From: Streptomyces cyanogenus
GTDB taxonomy: Bacteria; Actinomycetota; Actinomycetes; Streptomycetales; Streptomycetaceae
DNA: 64,000 nucleotides
Reading direction: 5' to 3'
NCBI RefSeq assembly: GCF_017526105.1
Contig: NZ_CP071839.1
Coordinates: 7,912,001-7,976,000, forward strand
Shown piece by piece: positions 24,214 to 31,990 of this stretch. Both the position numbers and the translations under genes were made by a program. The notes beneath the pieces were generated by a model that ran no database searches, was not told the origin of the DNA, and saw nothing but the letters and a program-made list of their open reading frames with translations. Every line of letters starts with the position of its first letter. Positions within the stretch are counted from its first letter, which is position 1.

Positions 24214-24870
24214 TCAGGCGGAAAGCGGTCGGCCGAGCAGGATCACCTCCAGGGTGCGGGGGCCGTGCACGCCCTCCACCCGGTCGAGTTCGATGTCACT
24301 GGTGGCCGACGGGCCGGAGATCCAGGTCAACGGGCGTGTGGGGTCGAGGCGTTCGAGGGCCTGCGGGACGGAGGAGACGACCTGCTCCGGGACGCGGACG
24401 ACACAGATGTGGTGGTCCGGGACGAGCGAGATACGGCGTCGGCCCTGGTCCGGTGAGCCGTCCAGGACGATGGTGCCGGTCTCGGCGATCGCCACGGCGC
24501 AGCCCGTCACCACGCTGTCGACCCGGTCCAGCCGCTGGGGAGTGTCCGCCGCCCGGTCGTGGATCCGCACGGGACCGGCGGCCGGCAGCCACTCCGGCGG
24601 CAGCCCCGGCGGGACCAGCACCTCCCGGGCGCCTCGCTCGGCCAGCAGCCGCGTGACCAGCAGCGGCAGCTCCTCGCCGTCGGCGCGGTGCACGATCGCC
24701 CGGTAGTCCGCCAGGTTCTCCGCCAGCAGCTCCACCGTCTGCCGGACGGTCAGCTCCCCGTGCTCGCGCAGGTAGTCCCGGGGCACCGCCTCCTCGTACG
24801 GCCGGTCCTGCGGTGTCACGTCCGCGAGCGCGCGCCGCACCCGGCCCAGGACCCGTTCCCTGCTGTTCAC
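24214..24870 (-). CDS. lutC: LUD-domain lactate utilisation protein C
   Basis: 218 residues from GTG 24870, which overlaps the lutB stop (GTGA); an in-frame start 12 codons upstream is less likely. The LUD domain covers the C-terminal two thirds, with AIAETGTIVLDGSPDQGRRR and SLVPDHHICVV. In Bacillus subtilis LutABC oxidises L-lactate to pyruvate, with LutC as the small LUD subunit. Downstream of it no gene appears on this strand before the ATPase gene. The operon would originally have followed a rhamnose pathway (see the rhaB remnant). Confidence 0.9.
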   Translation of the reverse strand: MNSRERVLGRVRRALADVTPQDRPYEEAVPRDYLREHGELTVRQTVELLAENLADYRAIVHRADGEELPLLVTRLLAERGAREVLVPPGLPPEWLPAAGPVRIHDRAADTPQRLDRVDSVVTGCAVAIAETGTIVLDGSPDQGRRRISLVPDHHICVVRVPEQVVSSVPQALERLDPTRPLTWISGPSATSDIELDRVEGVHGPRTLEVILLGRPLSA

Positions 24871-26345
24871 CTGGCGCCGTCCTTTCCGCCGCGCGTGCGC
24901 TGCCACCAGTCACGGAAGGGTTCCGGCGGCACGGCCGGCAGGTCCCGGGTGCCGCTCCAGGCCCGGCCGGGGCCCGGCAGCGTACGGGGATGCAGCCGGC
25001 GGGTCCGGGAGGCCAGCCGCTGGCCCGCGCGCAGGGCGCCCGGGTGGCTGAACGCCCAGCGCGCCGCCCGCATCGCCGCCCGCTCGGCCGCGTGCCCCTT
25101 CGCCGGCCGGAGCACCACCCTGTTTCCCTCCCGTACCGCCGGACCGCCCTCCACGACCCGCTCGCGCAGGTGCACCAGCACCTCGGGGATGTCGATGGCG
25201 ACCGGGCAGACCTCGTAGCAGGCCCCGCACAGGCTCGACGCGTACGGCAGCGAGGCGTCGATCTCGCTCGCCGTGCCCCGCAGTTGCGGGCTGAGGATGG
25301 CACCGATGGGGCCCGGGTAGACCGAGCCGTAGGCGTGTCCGCCGGCTCGCTCGTACACCGGGCACACGTTCAGGCAGGCGGAGCAGCGGATACAGCGCAG
25401 GGCCTGGCGGCCGACCCGGTCGGCGAGCGTGTCCGTACGGCCGTTGTCCAGCAGGACCAGGTGGAAGGTGCGCGGGCCGTCCTCGTCCGTGGTCCCCGTC
25501 CACATGCTGGTGTACGGGTTCATGCGCTCGGCGGTGGAGGACCGGGGGAGGGTCTGGAGGAAGACCTCCAGGTCCCGCCAGGCGGGCACCACCTTCTCGA
25601 TGCCGACGACGGAGATGAGGGTCTCGGGCAGGGTGAGGCACATCCGGCCGTTGCCCTCGGACTCCACCACGACCAGCGTGCCGGTCTCGGCGACCATGAA
25701 GTTGGCGCCGGAGATGCCGACCTTCGCGCGCAGGAACTTCTCCCGCAGGTGCAGCCGGGCGGCCTCGGCGAGTTCGGCGGGCGCGTCCGTCAGGTCCTCC
25801 GGCGTCGGGCGGCCCCACTCACCCATCTCGGCGCGGAAGATGTCCCGGATCTCGCCCCGGTTGCGGTGGATCGCCGGGACCAGGATGTGCGAGGGGCGGT
25901 CCTTGCACAACTGCACGATCAGCTCGGCGAGATCGGTCTCGTAGGCGCGGATCCCCTCGGCCTCCAGGGCTTCGTTGAGGCCGATCTCCTGCGTGGCCAT
26001 CGACTTGACCTTCACGACCTCCGACTCACCGGTCTCCTTGACCAGCCGGGCCACGATCCGGTTGGCCTCGTCGGCGTCGGCGGCCCAGTGGACCGTACCG
26101 CCCGCCGCCGTGACGGACTCCTCCAACTGCAGCAGATACCGGTCGAGATGGCGCAGGGTGTGGTCCTTGATCCGCCTGCCCGCCTCGCGCAGCTCCGCCC
26201 AGTCGGACAACTCGCCCACCGCCTTGGCCCGTTTGGCGCGGATGGTGTGGGTGGCATGCCGCAGGTTGCCGCGCAGGGTGGGATTGTGGACGGCGTCGGC
26301 CGCGGCCTTCGGGAAGGCCGGCATACCGAGATACGTTCCGGTCAT
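24867..26345 (-). CDS. lutB: Iron-sulfur LUD-domain lactate utilisation protein B
   Basis: 492 residues. The LUD domain (about 60-300) has VAETGTLVVVESEGNGRM; a ferredoxin-type part (about 305-400) carries two clusters, CIRCSACLNVCPVY and CGACYEVCPVAI. The C-terminal 90 residues are basic. LutB passes electrons during L-lactate oxidation, working with LutA and LutC. The start ATG 26345 overlaps the lutA stop by four bases (ATGA), and its own stop overlaps lutC. All cluster Cys appear intact. Confidence 0.93.
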   Translation of the reverse strand: MTGTYLGMPAFPKAAADAVHNPTLRGNLRHATHTIRAKRAKAVGELSDWAELREAGRRIKDHTLRHLDRYLLQLEESVTAAGGTVHWAADADEANRIVARLVKETGESEVVKVKSMATQEIGLNEALEAEGIRAYETDLAELIVQLCKDRPSHILVPAIHRNRGEIRDIFRAEMGEWGRPTPEDLTDAPAELAEAARLHLREKFLRAKVGISGANFMVAETGTLVVVESEGNGRMCLTLPETLISVVGIEKVVPAWRDLEVFLQTLPRSSTAERMNPYTSMWTGTTDEDGPRTFHLVLLDNGRTDTLADRVGRQALRCIRCSACLNVCPVYERAGGHAYGSVYPGPIGAILSPQLRGTASEIDASLPYASSLCGACYEVCPVAIDIPEVLVHLRERVVEGGPAVREGNRVVLRPAKGHAAERAAMRAARWAFSHPGALRAGQRLASRTRRLHPRTLPGPGRAWSGTRDLPAVPPEPFRDWWQRTRGGKDGAR

Positions 26346-27097
26346 ACCGCCGGTTCCTCCTCCGTGCTCGCCAGGATCTCCGCGATGTGCACCGGCCGCA
26401 GGTCCGTCCGCAGCCGGCTCATCGTGCCGCCGAGGTGCATCAGGCAGGAGTTGTCGGCCGCGCACAGCACCTCCGCGCCCGTCGACTCGGCGTTGCGTAC
26501 CTTGTCCGCGCCCATCGCCGCTGACACCTCGGCATTCTTCAGCGCGAACGTGCCGCCGAACCCGCAGCACTCCTCGGCACCGGGCAGCTCGACCAGTTCC
26601 AGTCCCTTGACGGCCCGGAGCAGCCGGTGCGGCCGGTCGCCCAGGCCCAGACCGCGCAGCCCGTGGCAGGTCGGGTGATAGGTGACCCTGTGCGGGTAGT
26701 AGGCGCCGACGTCCGTCACCCCGAGCACGTCCACAAGGAACTCGGTCAGCTCGTACGTCTTCGGCACCACCGGCGCCAGCGTCCGCGCCAGCGCGTCCCC
26801 GCGGCCCTCGGCCCGGGCCCGCTCGCCCAGGCGCGGATACAGCTCGCGCACCATCGCCCCGCACGACCCGGACGGCGTCACGATCGCCTCGTAGTCGCGG
26901 AAGACATCGGAGAACTGCCGGGCCAGCGGCTCGGCCTCATGGCGGTAGCCGGTGTTGTAGTGCGCCTGCCCGCAGCAGCTCTGGCCCATCGGGAAGTCGA
27001 CGTCGACACCCAGTCTGGTCAGCAGCTTCACCACGGCACGCCCGGTGTCCGGATACAGCGTGTCGTTGACACAGGTCAGGAACAGGGCGACACGCAT
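26342..27097 (-). CDS. lutA: CCG-domain iron-sulfur lactate utilisation protein A
   Basis: 251 residues with two cysteine-rich CCG domains: SCCGQAHYNTGY near residue 40 and CCGFGGTFALKNAEVS near residue 175, which bind a noncanonical iron-sulfur or heterodisulfide-reductase-type cluster. First gene of the lutABC set. Just 73 bases upstream lies the truncated end of a rhamnulokinase gene, so lutABC probably lost its original promoter when that locus was deleted; any current promoter would be inside the remnant or scar. Confidence 0.92.
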   Translation of the reverse strand: MRVALFLTCVNDTLYPDTGRAVVKLLTRLGVDVDFPMGQSCCGQAHYNTGYRHEAEPLARQFSDVFRDYEAIVTPSGSCGAMVRELYPRLGERARAEGRGDALARTLAPVVPKTYELTEFLVDVLGVTDVGAYYPHRVTYHPTCHGLRGLGLGDRPHRLLRAVKGLELVELPGAEECCGFGGTFALKNAEVSAAMGADKVRNAESTGAEVLCAADNSCLMHLGGTMSRLRTDLRPVHIAEILASTEEEPAV

Positions 27098-27170
27098 CGC
27101 GGCTCCTCGGTGACGGTCATCGGACGAGTTGCAGGGTAGTCGGCGGGTCTCGCCGAGGGGAGAGCGCGGC

Positions 27171-27668
27171 TCACCGCGGGCCGGGCCGGGCCTCGGCCGC
27201 CCGCCACCGGCCGGTGTCGCCGCGGGGCGCGTACCGGGAGAGCGGCTGGGTCCGGGACAGCAGCCTGCGCAGGTCGGCCAGGTCGCCGACGAGTCCCTGC
27301 GCGCGAGTCTGCCCGAGGGCGTTGCCGGGGGCGGCGGCCTCGGTCGCGCCGGCCACCACCGGCAGACCGCAGGCGTCGGCCGTCAGCCGGCACAACAGCG
27401 CGTTGCGGGTGCCGCCGCCGACCAGGTACACGACGGGCACCGGACGGTCGGCCAGCGGCTGCGCGTCCATCACGGCCCGCCAGTGGGCGAGGGCGAGGGA
27501 GTCCAGGACGCACCGGGTGATCTCGTCCCGCGGCCCGGGGACCGGCTGCCCCGCATCCCGGCACGCCTGCGCGATCCGCTCCGGCATCCGCCCCGGCGCC
27601 AGGAAGGCCTCGTCCCCGGCGTCCACCACCGAGCGCAGCGTCGGTGCGGTGGTCCGCGACCGCCGCAC
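27171..27668 (-). pseudogene. rhaB: Rhamnulokinase (RhaB, FGGY family) C-terminal remnant
   Basis: The open frame encodes only the last 165 residues or so of an FGGY sugar kinase. Recognisable parts are TLRSVVDAGDEAFLAPG, the GGGTRNALLCRLTADACGLPV adenosine-binding region, and TEAAAPGNALGQ. The actin-like N-terminal half with the ATP phosphate loops is missing, so no kinase activity is expected. The first five residues belong to the fusion joint, where plus-strand LacI sequence begins. In related Streptomyces rhaB lies before lut genes in a rhamnose operon (recalled, not searched). Confidence 0.8.
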
Positions 27669-28098
27669 CGGCGCGCTGAACGCCCTCGCCGAGGCGACGC
27701 TCGGCCCCGACGCCCTGCGCGAAGCTGCCCACCGAGCGGCTCGACGCGGCCGCCGGCCGGGACGCCGGCGCCCGGCTGCTCGGCCTCGCCGACCGGCCCA
27801 CCGCCGTCTTCTGCGCCAACGACCTGCTCGCCCTCGGGGTCCTCCAGGCCGTGTACGCGGCCGGTGTCACCGTCCCGGACGACCTCGCGAGCGCCGGCTA
27901 CGACGACATCGAGTTCGCCGCCGCGGCCGCCGTGCCCCTCACCTCCGTACGGCAGCCCGCCGTCACCATGGGGCCCTCGCCGCCGAACTGCTGCTGGAGG
28001 AGACCGGGCAGGGCGGGCGCAAGCGGCCGCACGAGCACCGGCGGGTGGTGCTCCAGCCGGAGCCGGTGGTGCGCCGCTCCAGCCTCGCCGCGCGCTGA
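27656..28098 (+). pseudogene. LacI-family regulator C-terminal remnant with two frameshifts
   Basis: Read in pieces, the plus strand gives RRTGALNALAEATLGPDALRE, then after a shift near 27721 LPTERLDAAAGRDAGARLL, ADRPTAVFCANDLLALG and VTVPDDLASAGYDDIEFAAA, then after a second shift near 27972 (a likely lost G in a G run) ALAAELLLEETGQGG. These are the effector-binding lobes of a LacI repressor. The DNA-binding half is gone, and the remnant starts where rhaB sequence ends on the other strand. It is most likely the old rhamnose-locus repressor. Confidence 0.78.
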
Positions 28099-28226
28099 GC
28101 CGGGTCACGCGCCCGGTCCCCGTGCTGACCGGAAGTTCAGTAACGATCCATGATCCCGGGGCTCGGCCCCCGCCCCCTCGTGTGCTCAACTGGGACACGT
28201 CCAGCCCGTCCGTCCCAGGAGACCCG

Positions 28227-29528
28227 TTGAGCCTCAGCTACCGCCAGCCCGGCGTCGTCCTCACCGACCGCCACTTCACCGTGCCCCTCGACCACGCCGA
28301 CCCGGGCGGGGAGACCATCGAGCTGTACGCCCGCGAGGCGGTGGCGAGCGACAAGGCCGGGCAGGACCTGCCCTGGCTGGTGTATCTGCAGGGCGGCCCC
28401 GGCTTCGGAGCGAATCGTTTCGTCGGACGTCAGACCTGGCTCGACCGGGCCCTGAAGGAGTACCGCGTCCTGCTGCTCGACCAGCGTGGCACCGGCCGCT
28501 CCACACCCGCCACCCGGCAGACGCTGCCGCTGCGCGGCGGTCCCGCCGCGCAGGCCGACTACCTCACCCACTTCCGCGCCGACTCCATCGTCCGTGACTG
28601 CGAGGCCGTCCGTCCCCAGGTCACCGGCGGCGCCCCGTGGACCGTGCTCGGCCAGAGCTTCGGCGGCTTCTGCACGGTGTCGTACCTCTCCCTCGCCCCG
28701 GAGGGCATCGACACCGCGCTCATCACCGGCGGCCTGCCGTCCCTGCACGCCCACGCCGACGACGTGTACCGGGCCGCCTACCCGCGCATCGAACGCAAGG
28801 TCACCGCGCACTACGCCCGCTACCCGCAGGACGTGGAGCGGGCCCGCCGGATCGCCGACCACCTCCTCACCCACGACGTGGTCCTCCCGAACGGCTACCG
28901 TTTCACCGTCGAGGCCTTCCAGTCCCTCGGCCTGATGCTCGGCACGGGAGACGGCAGCCACCGGCTGCACCACCTGCTGGAGGACGCCTTCGTCCGCACC
29001 CCCGCCGGCCCGGAGCTGTCCGACGCCTTCCAGGAGCAGGCCCAGGCCCTCCTGTCGTACGCCGGCCACCCCCTCTACGCCCTCGTCCACGAGGCGATCT
29101 ACGGCCAGGACGCCCGCCCCACCGCCTGGGCCGCCGAACGCGTCCGCGCCGAGTTCCCGCAGTTCGACGCGGCCAAGGCGCTCACCGGGGACGGCCCGGT
29201 GCTCTTCACCGGCGAGACGGTCCACCCCTGGATGTTCGACGCCGACCCGGCCCTGCGCCCCCTGCGCGAGACGGCCGGGCTGCTCGCCGCCCGCACCGAC
29301 TGGCGGCCCCTCTACGACCCGGCACGCCTGGCCGCGAACGAGGTCCCGGTCACCGCGGCCGTGTACCACGACGACATGTACGTCGACACCGCGCACTCCC
29401 TGGAGACGGCCGCCGCGATCCGCGGCCTGCGCCCCTGGGTCACCAACGAGTACGAGCACGACGGCCTGCGCGCGGGCGCGCCCCGCGTCCTGGACCGCCT
29501 GCTGGCGCTGGTGCGCGACGAGGCGTGA
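28227..29528 (+). CDS. Alpha/beta hydrolase, prolyl aminopeptidase-like (peptidase S33)
   Basis: 433 residues. The S33 features are YLQGGPGFGA (oxyanion GGPG), LLLDQRGTGRS, and the nucleophile elbow LGQSFGGF with Ser144; the C-terminal EHDGLRAG supplies the expected His. It therefore removes N-terminal residues, Pro in characterised relatives, from peptides; no signal peptide is seen, so it is probably cytoplasmic. The start is TTG 28227, with AGGAG seven bases upstream. A much longer frame reaching back into the LacI remnant has no family support. The PIG-L gene follows. Confidence 0.88.
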   Translation: MSLSYRQPGVVLTDRHFTVPLDHADPGGETIELYAREAVASDKAGQDLPWLVYLQGGPGFGANRFVGRQTWLDRALKEYRVLLLDQRGTGRSTPATRQTLPLRGGPAAQADYLTHFRADSIVRDCEAVRPQVTGGAPWTVLGQSFGGFCTVSYLSLAPEGIDTALITGGLPSLHAHADDVYRAAYPRIERKVTAHYARYPQDVERARRIADHLLTHDVVLPNGYRFTVEAFQSLGLMLGTGDGSHRLHHLLEDAFVRTPAGPELSDAFQEQAQALLSYAGHPLYALVHEAIYGQDARPTAWAAERVRAEFPQFDAAKALTGDGPVLFTGETVHPWMFDADPALRPLRETAGLLAARTDWRPLYDPARLAANEVPVTAAVYHDDMYVDTAHSLETAAAIRGLRPWVTNEYEHDGLRAGAPRVLDRLLALVRDEA

Positions 29529-29555
29529 CGCGACGGGGCGCGCCCCGTAAAGAGG

Positions 29556-29583
29556 TTGCGCACCGGACGGGGCGGCATAGTCT
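29556..29583 (+). promoter_or_regulatory. Probable promoter of the PIG-L gene
   Basis: TTGCGC (29556-29561) and TAGTCT (29578-29583) are 16 bases apart, and ATG 29591 lies seven bases after the -10, so the transcript should be leaderless. Confidence 0.5.
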
Positions 29584-29590
29584 GCCCACC

Positions 29591-30334
29591 ATGACGGAGT
29601 CCAAGATCACCCAGCTCCAGCCCCTGCCCGACGACTGGCAGCGAGCCCTCGCCGTGGTGGCCCACCCGGACGACCTCGAATACGGGTGCTCAGCGGCGGT
29701 CGCCGCCTGGACCGACGCCGGCCGGGAGGTCACCTACCTGCTGGCCACCCGCGGCGAGGCGGGCATCGCCACCCTGGACCCCGCCGTCTGCGGCCCGCTG
29801 CGCGAACGCGAGCAGCGGGCCGGTGCCGCCGTCGTCGGCGTCCGCACCGTGGAGTTCCTCGACCACCGGGACGGCGTGATCGAGTACGGCGTCGCGCTGC
29901 GCCGCGACATCGCCGCCGCGATCCGCCGCCACCGGCCCGACCTCCTCGTCACCCTCAACCACCGTGACACCTGGGGCGGTGTCGCCTGGAACACCCCCGA
30001 CCACGTCGCCGTCGGCCGCGCCACCCTGGACGCCGCGGCCGACGCCGGCAACCGCTGGGTCTTCCCGGAACTCGCCGAGCAGGGCCTGGAACCCTGGAAC
30101 GGCGTCCGCCGGGTGGCCGTCGCCGGGTCCAGCAACCCCACCCACGCCGTCGACGCCAGGCCCGGCCTGGAACGGGCGGTGCGCTCGCTGCTCGAACACC
30201 GCAGCTACGTCGAGGCGTTGACCGACCAGGACCCCGAGGCGTACGTCCGCGACTTCCTCACCGAGACCACCACCGCCACCGGCAGGCGCTTCGGCGGCAT
30301 ACCGGCGGTGGCCTTCGAGGTGTTCGGCCGGTAG
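29591..30334 (+). CDS. PIG-L family (LmbE-like) deacetylase
   Basis: 247 residues. The zinc-binding signature AHPDDLEYG starts at residue 24, followed by ATRGEAG and later LNHRDTWGG and NTPDHVAVG, which hold the second metal-ligand region. The family removes N-acetyl groups from amino sugars; in actinobacteria members act in mycothiol (MshB) and mycothiol-conjugate (Mca) metabolism or on glycolipids. This copy is shorter than typical MshB and its substrate is not clear. It probably has its own leaderless promoter. Confidence 0.88.
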   Translation: MTESKITQLQPLPDDWQRALAVVAHPDDLEYGCSAAVAAWTDAGREVTYLLATRGEAGIATLDPAVCGPLREREQRAGAAVVGVRTVEFLDHRDGVIEYGVALRRDIAAAIRRHRPDLLVTLNHRDTWGGVAWNTPDHVAVGRATLDAAADAGNRWVFPELAEQGLEPWNGVRRVAVAGSSNPTHAVDARPGLERAVRSLLEHRSYVEALTDQDPEAYVRDFLTETTTATGRRFGGIPAVAFEVFGR

Positions 30335-30356
30335 CGCGTCCGGGGCCCCTCCGGGT

Positions 30357-30381
30357 CGACCCTCCCCTTACGTCAGGGTCG
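30357..30381. promoter_or_regulatory. MerR/TipA-type operator dyad upstream of the decayed MerR gene
   Basis: CGACCCT (30357-30363) and AGGGTCG (30375-30381) form a perfect inverted repeat with an 11-base spacer. MerR-family regulators bind such dyads between -35 and -10. The site has outlived the gene it served. Confidence 0.5.
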
Positions 30382-30410
30382 AGGCTGTGACCGGACGAAA
30401 GGGCAGGCGC

Positions 30411-30595
30411 ATGGGCTACTCGGTGGGGCAGGTCGCGGCGTTCGCCGGAGTGACCGTGCGGACGCCGCACCACTACGACGAAGGCGGGGCTGCTCTCGCC
30501 CGGCGAACGCAGCCCCACCGGCTACCGCCTTAACGGGACGCCGACCTGGCCCGGCTCCGGCAGATCCCTTTCTACCGCGAACTGCGCTTCCCGAG
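30411..30595 (+). pseudogene. MerR-family (TipA-like) regulator, decayed N-terminal part
   Basis: From ATG 30411 the frame reads MGYSVGQVAAFAGVTVRT, then HHYDE, the MerR helix-turn-helix. It then shifts near 30480: the continuing MerR sequence (GLLSPGERSPTGYR, later PFYRELRFP) is in other frames, and the original frame stops soon after. One typical residue is also altered (RTPHHYDE for RTLHHYDE). The gene ends where glycosyltransferase-like sequence begins, so both frameshift and deletion have occurred. Confidence 0.75.
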
Positions 30596-31065
30596 GAGCG
30601 GCTGCCCGCCGGCCTGGAGGACTGCCTGGAGGCGGGGCCCCGGCTCGTCCTCGTCGGCTTCGGGAGTATGGCCACGGGAGAGGGCGAGCGGCTGAGCGAG
30701 ATCGCCGTCGCGGCGCTGCGGCGCGCCGGGCTGCGGGGCATCCTCCAGGCGGGAGCGGCACGGATCGCCGCCGACGAGGACGACATGCTCACCGCCGACG
30801 AGGTGCCGCACGCCCTGCTCTCCCCGCGGCTGGCCGCCGTCGTGCACCACGCCGGGGCGGGCACGACCGCGGTCGCCGTGCCGGTCACCGCGGACCAGCG
30901 GTTCTGAGCCGCCCGGCTCGCCGCGCTCGGTGCCGCCCCCGCCCCGGTCCCGCTGCGCGCCCTCGGCGCCGAACGGCTCGCCGCCGCGCTCGGCCTCGTG
31001 AGGAGCCGGCCGGCGTACGCCCGGGCCGCCCGGCACATGGCGGGGGAGGCCAGGGCCATCTGCCC
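30596..31065 (+). pseudogene. Family 1 (macrolide/sterol-type) glycosyltransferase, decayed C-terminal part
   Basis: The translation gives LEDCLEAGPRLVLVGFGSMA, AGLRGILQAG, TADEVPHALLSPRLAAVVHH and HHAGAGTTA, the C-terminal nucleotide-sugar domain of GT1 enzymes of the YjiC/OleD type. About eight residues after AGAGTTA are missing, and a TGA at 30905-30907 replaces the Trp codon of the usual DQPFWAARL; downstream the frame continues as AARLAALGAAPAPVPLRAL. The N-terminal acceptor domain is absent, so the product would be inactive. Confidence 0.72.
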
Positions 31066-31119
31066 GACCGTCCGGAGCACGCGGCCGACGGCGGGGGACA
31101 GGCTGCTTCCGCAGGTCAG

Positions 31120-31125
31120 TAGGCT
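31120..31125 (+). promoter_or_regulatory. Possible -10 box (TAGGCT), leaderless spacing
   Basis: TAGGCT ends seven bases before ATG 31133, and no ribosome-binding site is present in between. Same arrangement as at 4396 and 29578. Confidence 0.45.
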
Positions 31126-31132
31126 GAACCTC

Positions 31133-31990
31133 ATGCCGGATCAGATAGCCGACCCCGCCACCGACCTGCGCGGCGACTGCGCGCGGTGCTTCGGGCTGTG
31201 CTGCGTCGCCCTGCCCTTCGCCCGCTCCGCCGACTTCGCGCTGGACAAGCCCGCGGGCAAGCCCTGCCCGAACCTCCAGGGCGACCACCGCTGCGGGATC
31301 CATGCCGGCCTGCGGAAGAAGGGCTTCACCGGCTGCACGGTCTACGACTGCTTCGGCGCCGGCCAGAAGGTCTCGCAGGTCACCTTCGGCGGACAGGACT
31401 GGCGTACCGGACCGAAGGAGCACGCGCGCCGGATGTTCGACGTGTTCCCGGTGGTCCGGCAGCTGCACGAGCTGCTGTGGTACCTGACCGAGGCACTCGG
31501 CCTGCCCGCCGCCCGGCCCGTCCACCCCGAGCTGCGGCAGGCGCTGGAGAAGACCGAGCACCTCACCCGGCAGACCCCCGGGGAGCTGGCCGCGCTGGAC
31601 GTGGCCGCGCACCGGCAGGAGGTCAACGTTCTCCTGCTGCGCACCAGCGAGCTGGCCCGGGCCGGCGCCGGCGGCAACGGCAGGGGCAAGGGGAAGGGCA
31701 GGGGCAGGGACCGGCGGGGCGCGGACCTCGTCGGCGCCCGGCTCAGGGGCGCCGACCTGCGCGGGGCAAGCCTGCGCGGCGCCTGTCTGATAGCCGCCGA
31801 CCTCACCGGTGCCGACCTGCGCGACGCGGATCTGATCGGTGCCGACCTGCGCGACACCGACCTGACCGACGCGGACCTCACCGGCGCTTTCTTCCTCACC
31901 CAGCCGCAGGTCAACGCGGCCCGGGGCAGCGCGGGTACTCGGCTGCCGGCCTCAGTCACCCACCCGGTGCACTGGACAGCGGCCCGCTGA
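31133..31990 (+). CDS. Cys-rich (YkgJ/UPF0153-like) protein with C-terminal pentapeptide repeats
   Basis: 285 residues in two parts. The N-terminal part has Cys16, Cys19, Cys23, Cys24 (CARCFGLCC), Cys45, Cys54, Cys68 and Cys73, resembling the CxxCxxxCC metal or iron-sulfur module of UPF0153/YkgJ proteins. After a helical middle and a Gly/Lys/Arg-rich linker (about 180-197), residues 198-250 form about eleven A(D/N)L-type pentapeptides (GADLRGASLRGACL and so on), a right-handed beta-helix. The combination is described in Streptomyces only as hypothetical proteins to my knowledge. Its 3' end overlaps the convergent P450 gene by 39 bases. Confidence 0.85.
   Translation: MPDQIADPATDLRGDCARCFGLCCVALPFARSADFALDKPAGKPCPNLQGDHRCGIHAGLRKKGFTGCTVYDCFGAGQKVSQVTFGGQDWRTGPKEHARRMFDVFPVVRQLHELLWYLTEALGLPAARPVHPELRQALEKTEHLTRQTPGELAALDVAAHRQEVNVLLLRTSELARAGAGGNGRGKGKGRGRDRRGADLVGARLRGADLRGASLRGACLIAADLTGADLRDADLIGADLRDTDLTDADLTGAFFLTQPQVNAARGSAGTRLPASVTHPVHWTAAR

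Noticed and set aside
27129..29528. 799-codon frame suggesting a LacI-hydrolase fusion
   Set aside because: The LacI part is in shifted frames, and the hydrolase has its own TTG start with a strong ribosome site at 28227.
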